The notes beneath the pieces were generated by a model. It was not told the DNA's origin. It ran no database searches and was given only the letters and a program-made list of their open reading frames with translations. Shown in pieces: positions 1 to 8,546 of a stretch of 64,000 nucleotides of DNA. The translations under genes were made by a program, and so were the position numbers. Numbering within the stretch: position 1 is the stretch's first letter; the number at the start of each line of letters is the position of its first letter. The DNA is from an uncultured Parabacteroides sp. (GTDB lineage: Bacteria > Bacteroidota > Bacteroidia > Bacteroidales > Tannerellaceae): positions 62,001-126,000 of the forward strand of contig NZ_CAJJWO010000007.1 of the NCBI RefSeq assembly GCF_905196875.1, read 5' to 3'.

Positions 1-1393
1 CCCCATACAATTGAATATCGGTACTCATTGGTTTAGGTGTATTGATCACCCGTGAAAGGGCTGTCCCCAATGTTACCTCATCAGAAAAGTTTACATGCCC
101 CTTCTTTACAAAACTACGAACCTCCGGCCCTGCTGTCACTATGGAAGGTAACACAGGAAAGATCGGCTTCTTGCATTCTTCCATCTTCTTATGAAGTACT
201 TCGTATGTTTCATACAGTTTCACCAGACCGGGACTACCGAAAATAACCATCATCAGATCAATCTCATCGAAATGATTCTCACAATAATCGATTGCAGTTG
301 CCAAATGTTCAGGTGTACCCGTCCCGATTATATCGATCGGATTGCCGACAGCGGCACCCGGATATAATTTTGATTTCAATTCGGCTGCAACCGGACCTTC
401 CAGATTAGGTACATTTAAACGTCCTTTAGAAAGAGCATCAGCCAACATAACCGCAGGACCTCCGGCATGAGTGATGATAGCACAATTCTTTCCTTTCACT
501 TCTTTTAGCGTAAAGATACTAGCTACCGTAGTCAGCTCCTCACGACTAAAGCAGCGAACAATACCGGCCTTACGGAACAAAGCCTCAACGGCAGAATCCG
601 AACTGGCTATCGCACCGGTATGTGATGAAGCGGCACGTTTTCCCGATTCCGTACTTCCTGCTTTGATAGCAGCGATATGACAACCTTTACGAATCAGAGA
701 CGATGCGTGATAAAGCAGTTTATCCGGATTCTTGATCTGTTCGATATAAAGCATTTTAATCTTCGAGTCGAGTACAGGATCAAAATTACGATCCATATAT
801 TCAAGGACTTCCTCCACCCCGATCTGTTTGGAATTACCAACAGACCATACAGAAGAGAAACGTAATCCTTTTGTTAATGCAGACTCGATAATAAAGAGCG
901 CCGTGCCTCCTGAACTGGAAATAAAGTCTACTCCGTCCGGATGAAACTCAGGTATAGGTTGTGTAAAAACGCCATGAAACTTCGTATTCATCAGTCCGAT
1001 GCAATTAGGACCGATCATGGAAGCTCCGGCTTCGTTTACAGTCGCCAGCATCTGATCTTCCAAAAGGGCCCCTTCGTGAGTCTCTTCGCCAAAACCGGCT
1101 GAAACAACGATAAAAGCTTTTACATTCTTCTGATTGGCCAGTATATCGATAGCCTCGGGACAAGAAGGACCGGGAATTGAAATAATAGCCATTTCCGTAT
1201 CCGGTATATCGTGCACGGAGTGATATGATTTCAAACCTTGCACATCGTCCTCTCTGGCGTTGACAACATACAGTTCTCCTTTATACTTACCATCCAGAAG
1301 ATTTCGCACCAAGCGTCCACCGGGCTTGTGCACATTATTTGAGCCACCTACTACAACGATGCTCTTAGGGTCGATTAATTCTCGGTTAATCAT
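1..1393 (-). CDS. ADP-forming acetate/acyl-CoA synthetase family protein (3' end outside window)
   Basis: The frame is open from an ATG at 1391-1393 to the window edge (464 codons), so the C-terminus is missing. It begins MINRELIDPKSIVVVGGSNN, a Rossmann-type CoA-binding domain (about residues 5-130). It continues into a succinyl-CoA-ligase-like domain with GPNCIGLMN (about 135) and SSSGGTALF, and then SHTGA (about 250), which carries the histidine phosphorylated in this family. Known members interconvert acyl-CoA, ADP and Pi with acid, CoA and ATP; the full enzyme is usually near 700 residues and adds an ATP-grasp domain, which would lie beyond base 1. It is on the same strand as hypF-hypA-hypB, 79 bp after hypB, so co-transcription is possible. 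The acyl substrate cannot be told from sequence. Confidence 0.88.
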   Translation of the reverse strand, partial: MINRELIDPKSIVVVGGSNNVHKPGGRLVRNLLDGKYKGELYVVNAREDDVQGLKSYHSVHDIPDTEMAIISIPGPSCPEAIDILANQKNVKAFIVVSAGFGEETHEGALLEDQMLATVNEAGASMIGPNCIGLMNTKFHGVFTQPIPEFHPDGVDFISSSGGTALFIIESALTKGLRFSSVWSVGNSKQIGVEEVLEYMDRNFDPVLDSKIKMLYIEQIKNPDKLLYHASSLIRKGCHIAAIKAGSTESGKRAASSHTGAIASSDSAVEALFRKAGIVRCFSREELTTVASIFTLKEVKGKNCAIITHAGGPAVMLADALSKGRLNVPNLEGPVAAELKSKLYPGAAVGNPIDIIGTGTPEHLATAIDYCENHFDEIDLMMVIFGSPGLVKLYETYEVLHKKMEECKKPIFPVLPSIVTAGPEVRSFVKKGHVNFSDEVTLGTALSRVINTPKPMSTDIQLYG

Positions 1394-1472
1394 AACATTT
1401 TGATTAATTAAGTTCAATGAATTGGAACAAATATAGTTTTTTTATCTATTCATTCATCGAACTCACGGTAAT

Positions 1473-2243
1473 TTATTTACATTTTGTACACTCTGAGACC
1501 AGCCAATCACACCAGGCATCCATTCCGGTACCTTTTGTGGCCGACACTTCAAACACCTGCAAATGATGATTCACCTTCAGGGCGTTATTTTTCAATGTTT
1601 CTACATTTGTATCCAAATAAGGAACAAGATCTATCTTATTGATCACACAAACATCAGCTTCTGCAAAGATATGCGGATACTTCAAAGGCTTATCATCCCC
1701 CTCTGTGGTACTCACGATCACCACCTTCTTTGCTTCTCCAAGATCAAACATTGCAGGACAAACCAGGTTGCCGACATTCTCCACAAAGAGTATCGATCCG
1801 TTTACCGGCGCTAAGTGCTTAACGGCATGATTTACCATATCAGCTTCCAAATGACACCCCGTACCGGTATTCACCTGAAAAACAGGGATATTTAGAGCAG
1901 CGATACGATCGGCATCATTGGAGGTTTGTTGATCTCCTTCAATTACATATATATGTATTGGGGATAAAGGTGTTTCAGGGACAGCCCCAACAAGACGACG
2001 GACAGTTTCTTCAAGTAAGGTTGTTTTACCCGAGCCCGGCGAACTCATCAGGTTCAGGCAAAATATTTCTTTTGCTTCAAAATAACCGCGATTGCGTTCA
2101 GCCAGTAGATTATTGCGCTGAAGAATATCTTGTTCAAGTGTTATAACCTTACCTTCATCATGATGATGATGGTGATGTTCATGGCCATGATCATGGTCGT
2201 GTTCGTGATGATGATGCTCTCCGCATCCGCAAGTTCCACACAT
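1473..2243 (-). CDS. hypB: Hydrogenase nickel incorporation GTPase HypB
   Basis: HypB is the GTPase that, with HypA, loads nickel into the [NiFe] hydrogenase large subunit. I start it at the ATG at 2241-2243, giving 256 residues, because HypB proteins begin MCGTCGCG, the high-affinity N-terminal metal site; a longer frame adds ten residues before this and would overlap the end of hypA. A histidine-rich nickel-storage stretch follows (HHHHEHDHDHGHEHHHHHH). The G domain has the P-loop SSPGSGKTT, then ENVGNLVCP with the metal-binding cysteine at the dimer interface, and the guanine-specificity motif NKIDLVPY. It is the last gene of hypF-hypA-hypB. Confidence 0.96.
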   Translation of the reverse strand: MCGTCGCGEHHHHEHDHDHGHEHHHHHHDEGKVITLEQDILQRNNLLAERNRGYFEAKEIFCLNLMSSPGSGKTTLLEETVRRLVGAVPETPLSPIHIYVIEGDQQTSNDADRIAALNIPVFQVNTGTGCHLEADMVNHAVKHLAPVNGSILFVENVGNLVCPAMFDLGEAKKVVIVSTTEGDDKPLKYPHIFAEADVCVINKIDLVPYLDTNVETLKNNALKVNHHLQVFEVSATKGTGMDAWCDWLVSECTKCK

Positions 2244-2259
2244 AAGCGTTTTGTATTTA

Positions 2260-2601
2260 TTATTTAATAACAATCGATTTCACACGAAGTTCTTTTCCTT
2301 TAATGATTTTAACACAGAAAGAGCCACATTCAGGACAAGAGGCAAATAAAGTATCCATCGAAAAGACACATCCACAGTCGGCACATTGCCCCTCACCATC
2401 GATAATATGCCGTACAATCGTCGCATGTTCGAGCATAGACCCTTTCACGGCACTCTCCAGAGCGAAATCGAGTGTTTGCAGCTCTACACCGGCAAGACGA
2501 CCGATCTCCAATTCCAATTCTTCAACCGCTAACGATCCGCGATCGCGCGCCTGCTCTTCGGCAAGCTCGACGATACTTTGAGCAATAGACATTTCGTGCA
2601 T
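2260..2601 (-). CDS. hypA: Hydrogenase maturation nickel metallochaperone HypA
   Basis: HypA carries nickel to the hydrogenase large subunit in partnership with HypB. The start is set at the ATG at 2599-2601, giving 113 residues, because the family begins MHEMS and His2 is the nickel ligand; a start ten codons upstream would run into hypF. The zinc-binding loop is visible near residues 73-95 as CADCGC and SCPECGS. Length is typical (about 113-118). It starts one base after the hypF stop codon and is followed after 16 bp by hypB, so the three are surely one transcript. Confidence 0.95.
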   Translation of the reverse strand: MHEMSIAQSIVELAEEQARDRGSLAVEELELEIGRLAGVELQTLDFALESAVKGSMLEHATIVRHIIDGEGQCADCGCVFSMDTLFASCPECGSFCVKIIKGKELRVKSIVIK

Positions 2602-2602
2602 A

Positions 2603-4870
2603 TCATTCTTTTTTATTTCGGGAGGCGGCAATTGTCAATTGACCCAATGCTACTCCCCCATCGTTACAAAGTATACGACCAGGAACATACAACGGTATGC
2701 CGGCTTCGGTAAAAAAACGTTGTAGTTGTTCCGTCAACCTTTTATTTTGAAAACAGCCACCGGAAATAACTACACGGGTGGCTTCATTTTGCTTTAGAAG
2801 AAATTTGACTTCCTCCAGTAAGACTTTAGCGATTGTATTATGAAAGCGAGCAGAAATATCACAAACAGATATTCCCGAGGCCAAATCATTCAATATTCCC
2901 TCAAACAACGGAAGGAAAGATATAATACCTTCTTTTATTATAACCGGATAACGGTCGTCGGGTTCAACCGATGCTATTTGTTCAAGACACACCGGAGCTT
3001 CCGCCTGATGAGACGATACATCACAAAGACCAAGTAAAGAAGCAACAGCATCAAAAAGTCGACCGGCACTAGATGAGTATGGAGTATTTATTCCTTTCTC
3101 CATCATAACCATCAACATCCGAATCTTCTGCTCTCCTATCCGTTCAACAAACCCATCCGGAAAACGAACGGCATCCCTGAAATAATGCCATAAGAAAGCT
3201 ACCGCCATTCTCCAGGGTTCGACAGAAGCTTTATCACCACCAGGCAACGGGATATATTCGAAATGTGACAAACGACGATACGACTTACGGTCACAAAGAA
3301 AAAACTCGCCTCCCCATACTTTTCCATCATCACCCAATCCGGTTCCATCGAGTACTATGGCTATTACCGGTTCATGCAATCCGTACTCCAACATGCAGGC
3401 GGCAGCATGGGCATGATGATGCTGCACCTTTATCAAAGGTAATCCAGTCCGCAATGCTACACGTTCCGCTTCTTGTGATGATAAATAATCGGGGTGCAAA
3501 TCACATACCAAAGAGGTTGGTATAAAACGGAAAAGATGTTGCAACCGTTCTAACGATTCCTTGTAAAAACTAAATGTTTCCCAGTTCTTCAAATCACCGA
3601 TATATTGGCTTTGCAAGATCGTATCACCTTTCCCTAATGCAAAGGTATTCACTTTCTCCGCACCGAAAGCCAGGATTCCTTCCACTTCCATATCTGCGAA
3701 GAATGGTTCCGGGGTATAACCACGCGAACGGCGAATCAAGCAAGGTTGTCCACCGCAAACTTGCAGGACCGAGTCATCGACCCGATTGTGAATATCACGG
3801 TTGTGATGAAGCAACAACGATACTTTTCCGGATAACTGTTCGTCTGCTTCTTCAGGAGTAATGGCAATCGGGTAATCGCTCAGATTGCCACTGGTCATAA
3901 CCAGGGCCGATATGCCAAGAGTCGCAAACCAGTCATAATGCAAAGGCATATATGGCAACATACAGCCCAAGGTTTTCATATCCTTATTGATCTCCGCAGC
4001 AAGGGCTTTCTTTTGTTTTAGTAAAACGATAGGACGACGCCAGGACATCAGACAGGCCTCTTCCACTGGATCAGCCTCGACATACTCTTTCAGTTGCTCA
4101 ACAGTATGAAACATCACGGCAAAAGGCTTACTATCACGCTGTTTTATTTCACGCAGCCGAGCTACCGCATGCTCATTTACAGCATCACATATCAGATGAT
4201 AACCTCCAATACCTTTCGCTGCAATCACTTTCCCTTCACGAAGCAGCCGACAAGAAAGATGAAGGAGTTCCCGATAATCGGTTATCCTTACATTATTATA
4301 TATAGCATAATAGAAGGGGCCACAATGATTACAAGCAACGGGTTGCGCATGAAAACGTCTGTCGCTAACAGTTGTGTACTCTCCCCAGCAATCAGGACAC
4401 ATGGTAAAAGCAGACATCGTAGTCTGCTTCCGGTCGTACGGAAGATCGCGGATAATAGAAAAACGCGGTCCGCAATGCGTACAGTTTATAAAAGGATATT
4501 GTAAACGATGGGGCTGCTCCTCCCTGTCAGACAGGCATTCGCGACAAACGGCAATATCCGGAGCTACCAGCGTAACCTCATCCGACTCCGAATGACTGGG
4601 TGTAATGGAAAAACCGGCATAGTCGGCAGTCGCAACCTCTGTTTCCGTCACCTGGATAGAATGGATCACTGCAACAACAGGATGTTCCTTTTTTATACGG
4701 GAGATAAACCGATCACATTGTTCCGGAGTCAGGACAGCACGTATACAAACACCGTTATTCCGGTTATCGACCTCCCCTTTTATCTCCATCTCGTTCGCGA
4801 TACGATAGATAAAAGGACGAAAGCCAACGCCTTGCACTAATCCACGGATTGTCAATATCGAGATCTTCAC
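2603..4870 (-). CDS. hypF: Carbamoyltransferase HypF, hydrogenase CN ligand synthesis
   Basis: HypF makes the carbamoyl group, from carbamoyl phosphate and ATP, that becomes the cyanide ligands of the NiFe(CN)2CO site, and passes it to HypE. The 755 residues show the full domain order: acylphosphatase-like domain (RGLVQGVGFRPFIYRIA near 10-25), paired zinc fingers (CRECLSD, CTHCGPRFS, CPDCW, CNHCGP; about 105-185), a YrdC-like domain (about 200-380), and a Kae1-like carbamoyltransferase domain with HHHAHAAACM near 480. Length is normal for the family. It is the first gene of the minus-strand hyp operon, with a consensus promoter directly upstream, and diverges from hypC. Confidence 0.96.
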   Translation of the reverse strand: MKISILTIRGLVQGVGFRPFIYRIANEMEIKGEVDNRNNGVCIRAVLTPEQCDRFISRIKKEHPVVAVIHSIQVTETEVATADYAGFSITPSHSESDEVTLVAPDIAVCRECLSDREEQPHRLQYPFINCTHCGPRFSIIRDLPYDRKQTTMSAFTMCPDCWGEYTTVSDRRFHAQPVACNHCGPFYYAIYNNVRITDYRELLHLSCRLLREGKVIAAKGIGGYHLICDAVNEHAVARLREIKQRDSKPFAVMFHTVEQLKEYVEADPVEEACLMSWRRPIVLLKQKKALAAEINKDMKTLGCMLPYMPLHYDWFATLGISALVMTSGNLSDYPIAITPEEADEQLSGKVSLLLHHNRDIHNRVDDSVLQVCGGQPCLIRRSRGYTPEPFFADMEVEGILAFGAEKVNTFALGKGDTILQSQYIGDLKNWETFSFYKESLERLQHLFRFIPTSLVCDLHPDYLSSQEAERVALRTGLPLIKVQHHHAHAAACMLEYGLHEPVIAIVLDGTGLGDDGKVWGGEFFLCDRKSYRRLSHFEYIPLPGGDKASVEPWRMAVAFLWHYFRDAVRFPDGFVERIGEQKIRMLMVMMEKGINTPYSSSAGRLFDAVASLLGLCDVSSHQAEAPVCLEQIASVEPDDRYPVIIKEGIISFLPLFEGILNDLASGISVCDISARFHNTIAKVLLEEVKFLLKQNEATRVVISGGCFQNKRLTEQLQRFFTEAGIPLYVPGRILCNDGGVALGQLTIAASRNKKE

Positions 4871-4894
4871 TCTTTATAATTTTAACTGTCCGGA

Positions 4895-4926
4895 CAAATA
4901 TAGAAGGTTTACCCTTAATAAACAAA
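4895..4926 (-). promoter_or_regulatory. Bacteroidales-type promoter for hypF-hypA-hypB
   Basis: Read on the minus strand, TTTG (4923-4926) is followed after 20 nt by TATATTTG (4895-4902), an exact match to the Bacteroidales -33/-7 consensus TTTG-N19-21-TAnnTTTG. The -7 box ends 25 bp before the hypF ATG. Spacing and position agree; activity is inferred. Confidence 0.72.
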
Positions 4927-5014
4927 CCGACCGGACAACAATACCAATAATCTTTATCTATCAATTAATAGATAATATGTATCATTTCACACACCTTTTC
5001 TAAAACATATTACC

Positions 5015-5022
5015 TACTTTTG
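5015..5022 (+). promoter_or_regulatory. Likely -7 box of the hypC-hypD-hypE-hydrogenase operon
   Basis: TACTTTTG fits the Bacteroidales -7 consensus TAnnTTTG and lies 28 bp before the hypC ATG. No good -33 TTTG is found at the right distance; TTTC boxes lie at other spacings. This suggests a weaker or activator-dependent promoter. It is separated from the divergent hypF promoter by about 90 bp. Confidence 0.5.
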
Positions 5023-5050
5023 AAGTTGTTAATAAAAAACAAATAAGCTT

Positions 5051-5278
5051 ATGTGTCTGGCAATACCTGGCAAAATAGTAAATATAGACCGCTCCGAACC
5101 TGACCTGACAATGGCTAAGGTCGATTTCAGCGGTATCATGAAAGATATATGTATCCAATGGGTGGATGTATCGGTAGGTGACTATATCCTGGCTCATGCC
5201 GGTATGGCGATCTCCGTAGTGAATGCCCGGGAAGCAGAAGAAACACTGGAAGACCTCAAGAAGCTGGAACGCTTATGA
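5051..5278 (+). CDS. hypC: Hydrogenase assembly chaperone HypC/HybG family
   Basis: HypC is a small chaperone that works with HypD in building the Fe(CN)2CO unit and delivers it to the large-subunit precursor. The 75-residue protein begins MCLAIPGKIV, with the functional Cys2 and the family signature. Size is typical (70-95 residues). It is the first gene of the plus-strand operon, and its stop overlaps the hypD start in ATGA (5275-5278), a sign of translational coupling. Confidence 0.95.
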   Translation: MCLAIPGKIVNIDRSEPDLTMAKVDFSGIMKDICIQWVDVSVGDYILAHAGMAISVVNAREAEETLEDLKKLERL

Positions 5279-6354
5279 AATACGTTGACGAATACAGAGA
5301 CAATGAACAAGTACAATCGTTACTCCGGGCTATCCGGAAAGTGACTACCCGACCATGGCATATTATGGAGATATGCGGTGGACAGACACATGCCATTGCC
5401 CGCCATCGATTGGAAGAATTATTACCAGAAGAGATCCGACTGCTTCACGGCCCCGGATGTCCGGTTTGCGTAACTCCGGTTTCCCTGATCGACCAGGCAT
5501 TAGAACTAGCCAAACAACCTTCTGTCATACTGGCTTCATTCGGAGATATGATGCGTGTACCAGGAACAAAAGAAGACCTGCTGCAAGCCAAAGCACATGG
5601 AGCTGATGTCCGTATGCTTTATTCCCCGCTCGATGCCGTCGAACTAGCAGAAGATAATCCGGATAGGGAAATAATCTTCTTTGCCATTGGTTTCGAGACA
5701 ACAGTGCCTGTCCACATGATGGCCCTTAAAGAGGCACAGCGTAGAAAACTATCGAACTTTTCGCTCCTCACCTCTCTGTTTACAGTTCCCCCGGCTATGG
5801 AAGCGATTCTTTCCGATCCGGAATGCAAGGTAGACGGATTTCTGACAGCCGGCCATGTTTGTGCCATTACCGGGAATGCAGTCTATCATCGATTAGCAGA
5901 AAAATATAAGACACCGATGGTCGTTACCGGCTTCGAACCGGTCGATTTATTGTACGGAATCTACCGTTGCCTCCTACAACTGGAAAACGGAAGCTTTTTT
6001 GTAGAGAATGCCTACAAGCGCGTCGTCCCCGAAGAAGGGAATCCGGTTGCCCGTGCCTTAATGGATGAAACACTCGAACCATGTGACCAGGAATGGCGTG
6101 GTATCGGTATTATTCGCAACAGTGGTTTACAGTTAAAGAAAAAGTACGCCATATATTCCTCCCGGGAGAAATTTCCATTCCATCCGAAAGAAAATGAAAT
6201 TACACCCGGATGTATAGCCGGAGACATCATGCGCGGCATAAAGCAATCGTCCGATTGTCCTTTCTTCGGAAAAGCCTGTTCACCGGAACATCCGATAGGA
6301 GCACCGATGGTTTCGTCAGAGGGAGTTTGTGCGGCATATTATAAATATAGTTGA
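5275..6354 (+). CDS. hypD: Hydrogenase maturation iron-sulfur protein HypD
   Basis: HypD is the scaffold on which iron receives its CN and CO ligands, in complex with HypC and using HypE-bound thiocyanate. The 359-residue protein shows the conserved MEICGGQTHAI (near residue 33), the HGPGCPVC redox cysteine pair (near 60), GFETT, GHVC, and a C-terminal iron-sulfur region with ITPGCIAGDIMRG, CPFFGKAC and CSPEHPIGAPMVSSEG. Length is normal. It overlaps hypC by four bases and its TGA ends 11 bp before the hypE ATG. Confidence 0.96.
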   Translation: MKYVDEYRDNEQVQSLLRAIRKVTTRPWHIMEICGGQTHAIARHRLEELLPEEIRLLHGPGCPVCVTPVSLIDQALELAKQPSVILASFGDMMRVPGTKEDLLQAKAHGADVRMLYSPLDAVELAEDNPDREIIFFAIGFETTVPVHMMALKEAQRRKLSNFSLLTSLFTVPPAMEAILSDPECKVDGFLTAGHVCAITGNAVYHRLAEKYKTPMVVTGFEPVDLLYGIYRCLLQLENGSFFVENAYKRVVPEEGNPVARALMDETLEPCDQEWRGIGIIRNSGLQLKKKYAIYSSREKFPFHPKENEITPGCIAGDIMRGIKQSSDCPFFGKACSPEHPIGAPMVSSEGVCAAYYKYS

Positions 6355-6365
6355 CTATTAAAGAT

Positions 6366-7412
6366 ATGAAGAATGAAGATTTTAGTTGTCCGATTCCATT
6401 TAACGACTCCGATTGTATACTGATGGCACACGGTGGCGGAGGACGGATGACGCATCAGTTGATCAGCAACATATTCTATCCGGCTTTCCACAACCCGTTG
6501 CTGGAACAGGATCATGACGGTTGTGTCTTTCCTGTCTGGGAAGGGCGGATGGCCTGTTCAACCGACTCGTTCGTTGTCGATCCTATCTTCTTTCCCGGTG
6601 GTGACATCGGCGACCTGGCTGTAAACGGAACGGTGAACGATCTGGCCTGTTGCGGTGCCCGTCCACTCTATCTGACTGCCGGATTTATACTGGAAGAAGG
6701 ATTACCGCTGACCGACCTACAACGCATCGTACAATCCATGCGCCGTGCTGCCGATAGAGCCGGTGTACAAATTGTAGCAGGCGATACCAAAGTAGTCGAA
6801 CGAGGTAAATGCGATAAGCTCTTTATCAATACCAGCGGCATCGGAATCGTGCCCGAAGGAATCCGGATCGCTCCGGATCGTGCACAACCGGGTGATGTAG
6901 TCATCTGTAGCGGAGCAATCGGAGCACATGGCATCACCATTCTTTCCGCTCGCGAAAGTCTCGGATTTGAAACAAACCTGAAAAGTGATACAGTTTCGTT
7001 AAACAATATGCTCTCTCAGTTGTTAAAAATTATAGAGGAAGTCCATGTCCTGCGTGATCCTACACGAGGAGGAGTAAGCGGAACATTGAACGAAATAGCA
7101 AAAACAGCCAACGTGGAAATCGTACTGGATGAAGCTGCTCTTCCAATTCCCGATGCCGTGAAAGGAGCTTCGGAAATGCTGGGACTCGATCCGCTTTACG
7201 TAGCCAACGAAGGACTGGTATTAGTTATCCTGCCGGAAGCCCGGGCACAGGAAGCACTTGCGATCATGAACAGCTTCCCGGAAGGGATGGATGCAACGAT
7301 TATCGGCCGTGTAACCGTACAAGGAAACGCGATCGTAAAGATGAAAACACTATACGGTAATTACCGCATCGTCGATATGCTGAGTGGTGAACAATTACCA
7401 CGTATTTGCTAA
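6366..7412 (+). CDS. hypE: Carbamoyl dehydratase HypE
   Basis: HypE takes a carbamoyl group from HypF on its C-terminal cysteine and dehydrates it with ATP to thiocyanate, the CN donor. The protein ends in LPRIC, the required terminal Cys. Other landmarks are LMAHGGGGRMTHQLI at the N-terminus, CSTDSFVVDPIFFPGGDIG (ATP-binding AIRS-like fold), VAGDTKVVERG and RDPTRGGVSGTLNEIA. I place the start at the ATG at 6366 (348 residues); a TTG at 6351 overlapping the hypD stop is an alternative that adds five residues. The tail after the last motif is complete, so the enzyme should work. Confidence 0.95.
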   Translation: MKNEDFSCPIPFNDSDCILMAHGGGGRMTHQLISNIFYPAFHNPLLEQDHDGCVFPVWEGRMACSTDSFVVDPIFFPGGDIGDLAVNGTVNDLACCGARPLYLTAGFILEEGLPLTDLQRIVQSMRRAADRAGVQIVAGDTKVVERGKCDKLFINTSGIGIVPEGIRIAPDRAQPGDVVICSGAIGAHGITILSARESLGFETNLKSDTVSLNNMLSQLLKIIEEVHVLRDPTRGGVSGTLNEIAKTANVEIVLDEAALPIPDAVKGASEMLGLDPLYVANEGLVLVILPEARAQEALAIMNSFPEGMDATIIGRVTVQGNAIVKMKTLYGNYRIVDMLSGEQLPRIC

Positions 7413-7436
7413 AGCAAACCAATAAATTACTAAGAT

Positions 7437-8534
7437 ATGGAAGAAAAAAGACCGACCGTCTACGAGGAGTGCCGACAAAAAGGTATCTCCCGAAGGGATT
7501 TCCTGAAATTCTGCACTACCATGGCCGCCCTTATGGGTTTGGAAGCATCCGGCGTTGCACAGGTTGTTAACGCACTAGAGACAAAGCCACGTCTGCCGGT
7601 TATCTGGCTCCACCTGCAGGAATGTACCTGCTGTACAGAATCGTTCATCCGCGCCGCCCACCCCATCGTGGCGACTCTCCTGCTCGATAAGATCTCACTC
7701 GATTATACAGAAACACTGATGGCTGCCGCTGGCGAACAGGCCGAAGCCGCCAAAGAGGAAACCATGAAGAAATACCATGGCGAATACCTGCTTATGATTG
7801 AAGGATCGATCCCGACAAAAGACGAAGGTTATTGTTGTGTAGGTGGTAAAAGTGCCTTACAGATCACGCAAGAGGCAGCAGAAGGAGCCAAGGCAATTAT
7901 TGCCTGGGGAAACTGCGCCTGTGCCGGTTGTGTACAGGCTGCCAACCCGAATCCGACAGGAGCCAAAGCGATTCATAAAGTAATAAAAGGGAAACCTATT
8001 ATTAATGTACAAGGTTGTCCTCCTATCGCCGATGTGATGGCCGGTGTCATTATCTATATGCTGACATTCGAACGCATGCCGCAACTCGATGGCCTGGGAC
8101 GTCCGAAGATGTTCTATTCACGTCGTGTTCACGACACCTGCTACCGCCGTGCCAACTTCGATGCCGGTCTGTTCGTTGAAAGCTTCGACGACGAGAATGC
8201 CAAGAAAGGTTATTGTCTTTATAAAGTGGGCTGTAAAGGGCCGAGCACTTACAACTCGTGCGGTATCATCAAATGGAATGAAGGGACGAGTTATCCGATC
8301 CAGAGCGGTCACCCCTGCCTGGGATGCAGCGAAGAGAATTTCTGGGATAACAGCCCGTTCTATAAACGGATGCCCGACGTTCACGGCTTCGGCATAGAAG
8401 CAACAGCCGACCAGATCGGCCTTGCCTTGGGAGCCGCAACAGCGGCCGGTATCGCCGTCCATGCCGTTGCCACCAATATCCGGAAGAAGGAACTGATCGA
8501 CAACGACGAACCGGAAAGTAAGTCTAACATCTAA
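7437..8534 (+). CDS. hyaA: [NiFe] uptake hydrogenase small subunit, TAT-exported, with extra proximal-cluster cysteines
   Basis: This 365-residue subunit relays electrons from the active site through three iron-sulfur clusters. A twin-arginine signal (SRRDFLKF) near residue 19 sends the folded heterodimer to the periplasm. The proximal-cluster region reads LQECTCCTES near residue 62 and GNCACAGC near 159, with QGCPPIADV later. In ordinary hydrogenases the second position of the first motif and the last of the second are glycines; here both are cysteines, as in the oxygen-tolerant E. coli Hyd-1 type with a [4Fe-3S] cluster, plus one further Cys. Medial and distal cluster ligands appear in HDTCYRR, KGYCLYKVGCKGP and HPCLGCSE. 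A C-terminal hydrophobic helix (about 331-352) should anchor it in the membrane, next to the cytochrome b encoded downstream. Confidence 0.95.
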   Translation: MEEKRPTVYEECRQKGISRRDFLKFCTTMAALMGLEASGVAQVVNALETKPRLPVIWLHLQECTCCTESFIRAAHPIVATLLLDKISLDYTETLMAAAGEQAEAAKEETMKKYHGEYLLMIEGSIPTKDEGYCCVGGKSALQITQEAAEGAKAIIAWGNCACAGCVQAANPNPTGAKAIHKVIKGKPIINVQGCPPIADVMAGVIIYMLTFERMPQLDGLGRPKMFYSRRVHDTCYRRANFDAGLFVESFDDENAKKGYCLYKVGCKGPSTYNSCGIIKWNEGTSYPIQSGHPCLGCSEENFWDNSPFYKRMPDVHGFGIEATADQIGLALGAATAAGIAVHAVATNIRKKELIDNDEPESKSNI

Positions 8535-8546
8535 ATTCGTATTACC

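Noticed and set aside
2244..2273. N-terminal extension of HypB
   Set aside because: HypB proteins start MCGTCGCG; the extension overlaps the end of hypA.
4094..4840. Plus-strand open frames opposite hypF
   Set aside because: Shadows of a clearly coding minus-strand gene with all domains intact.
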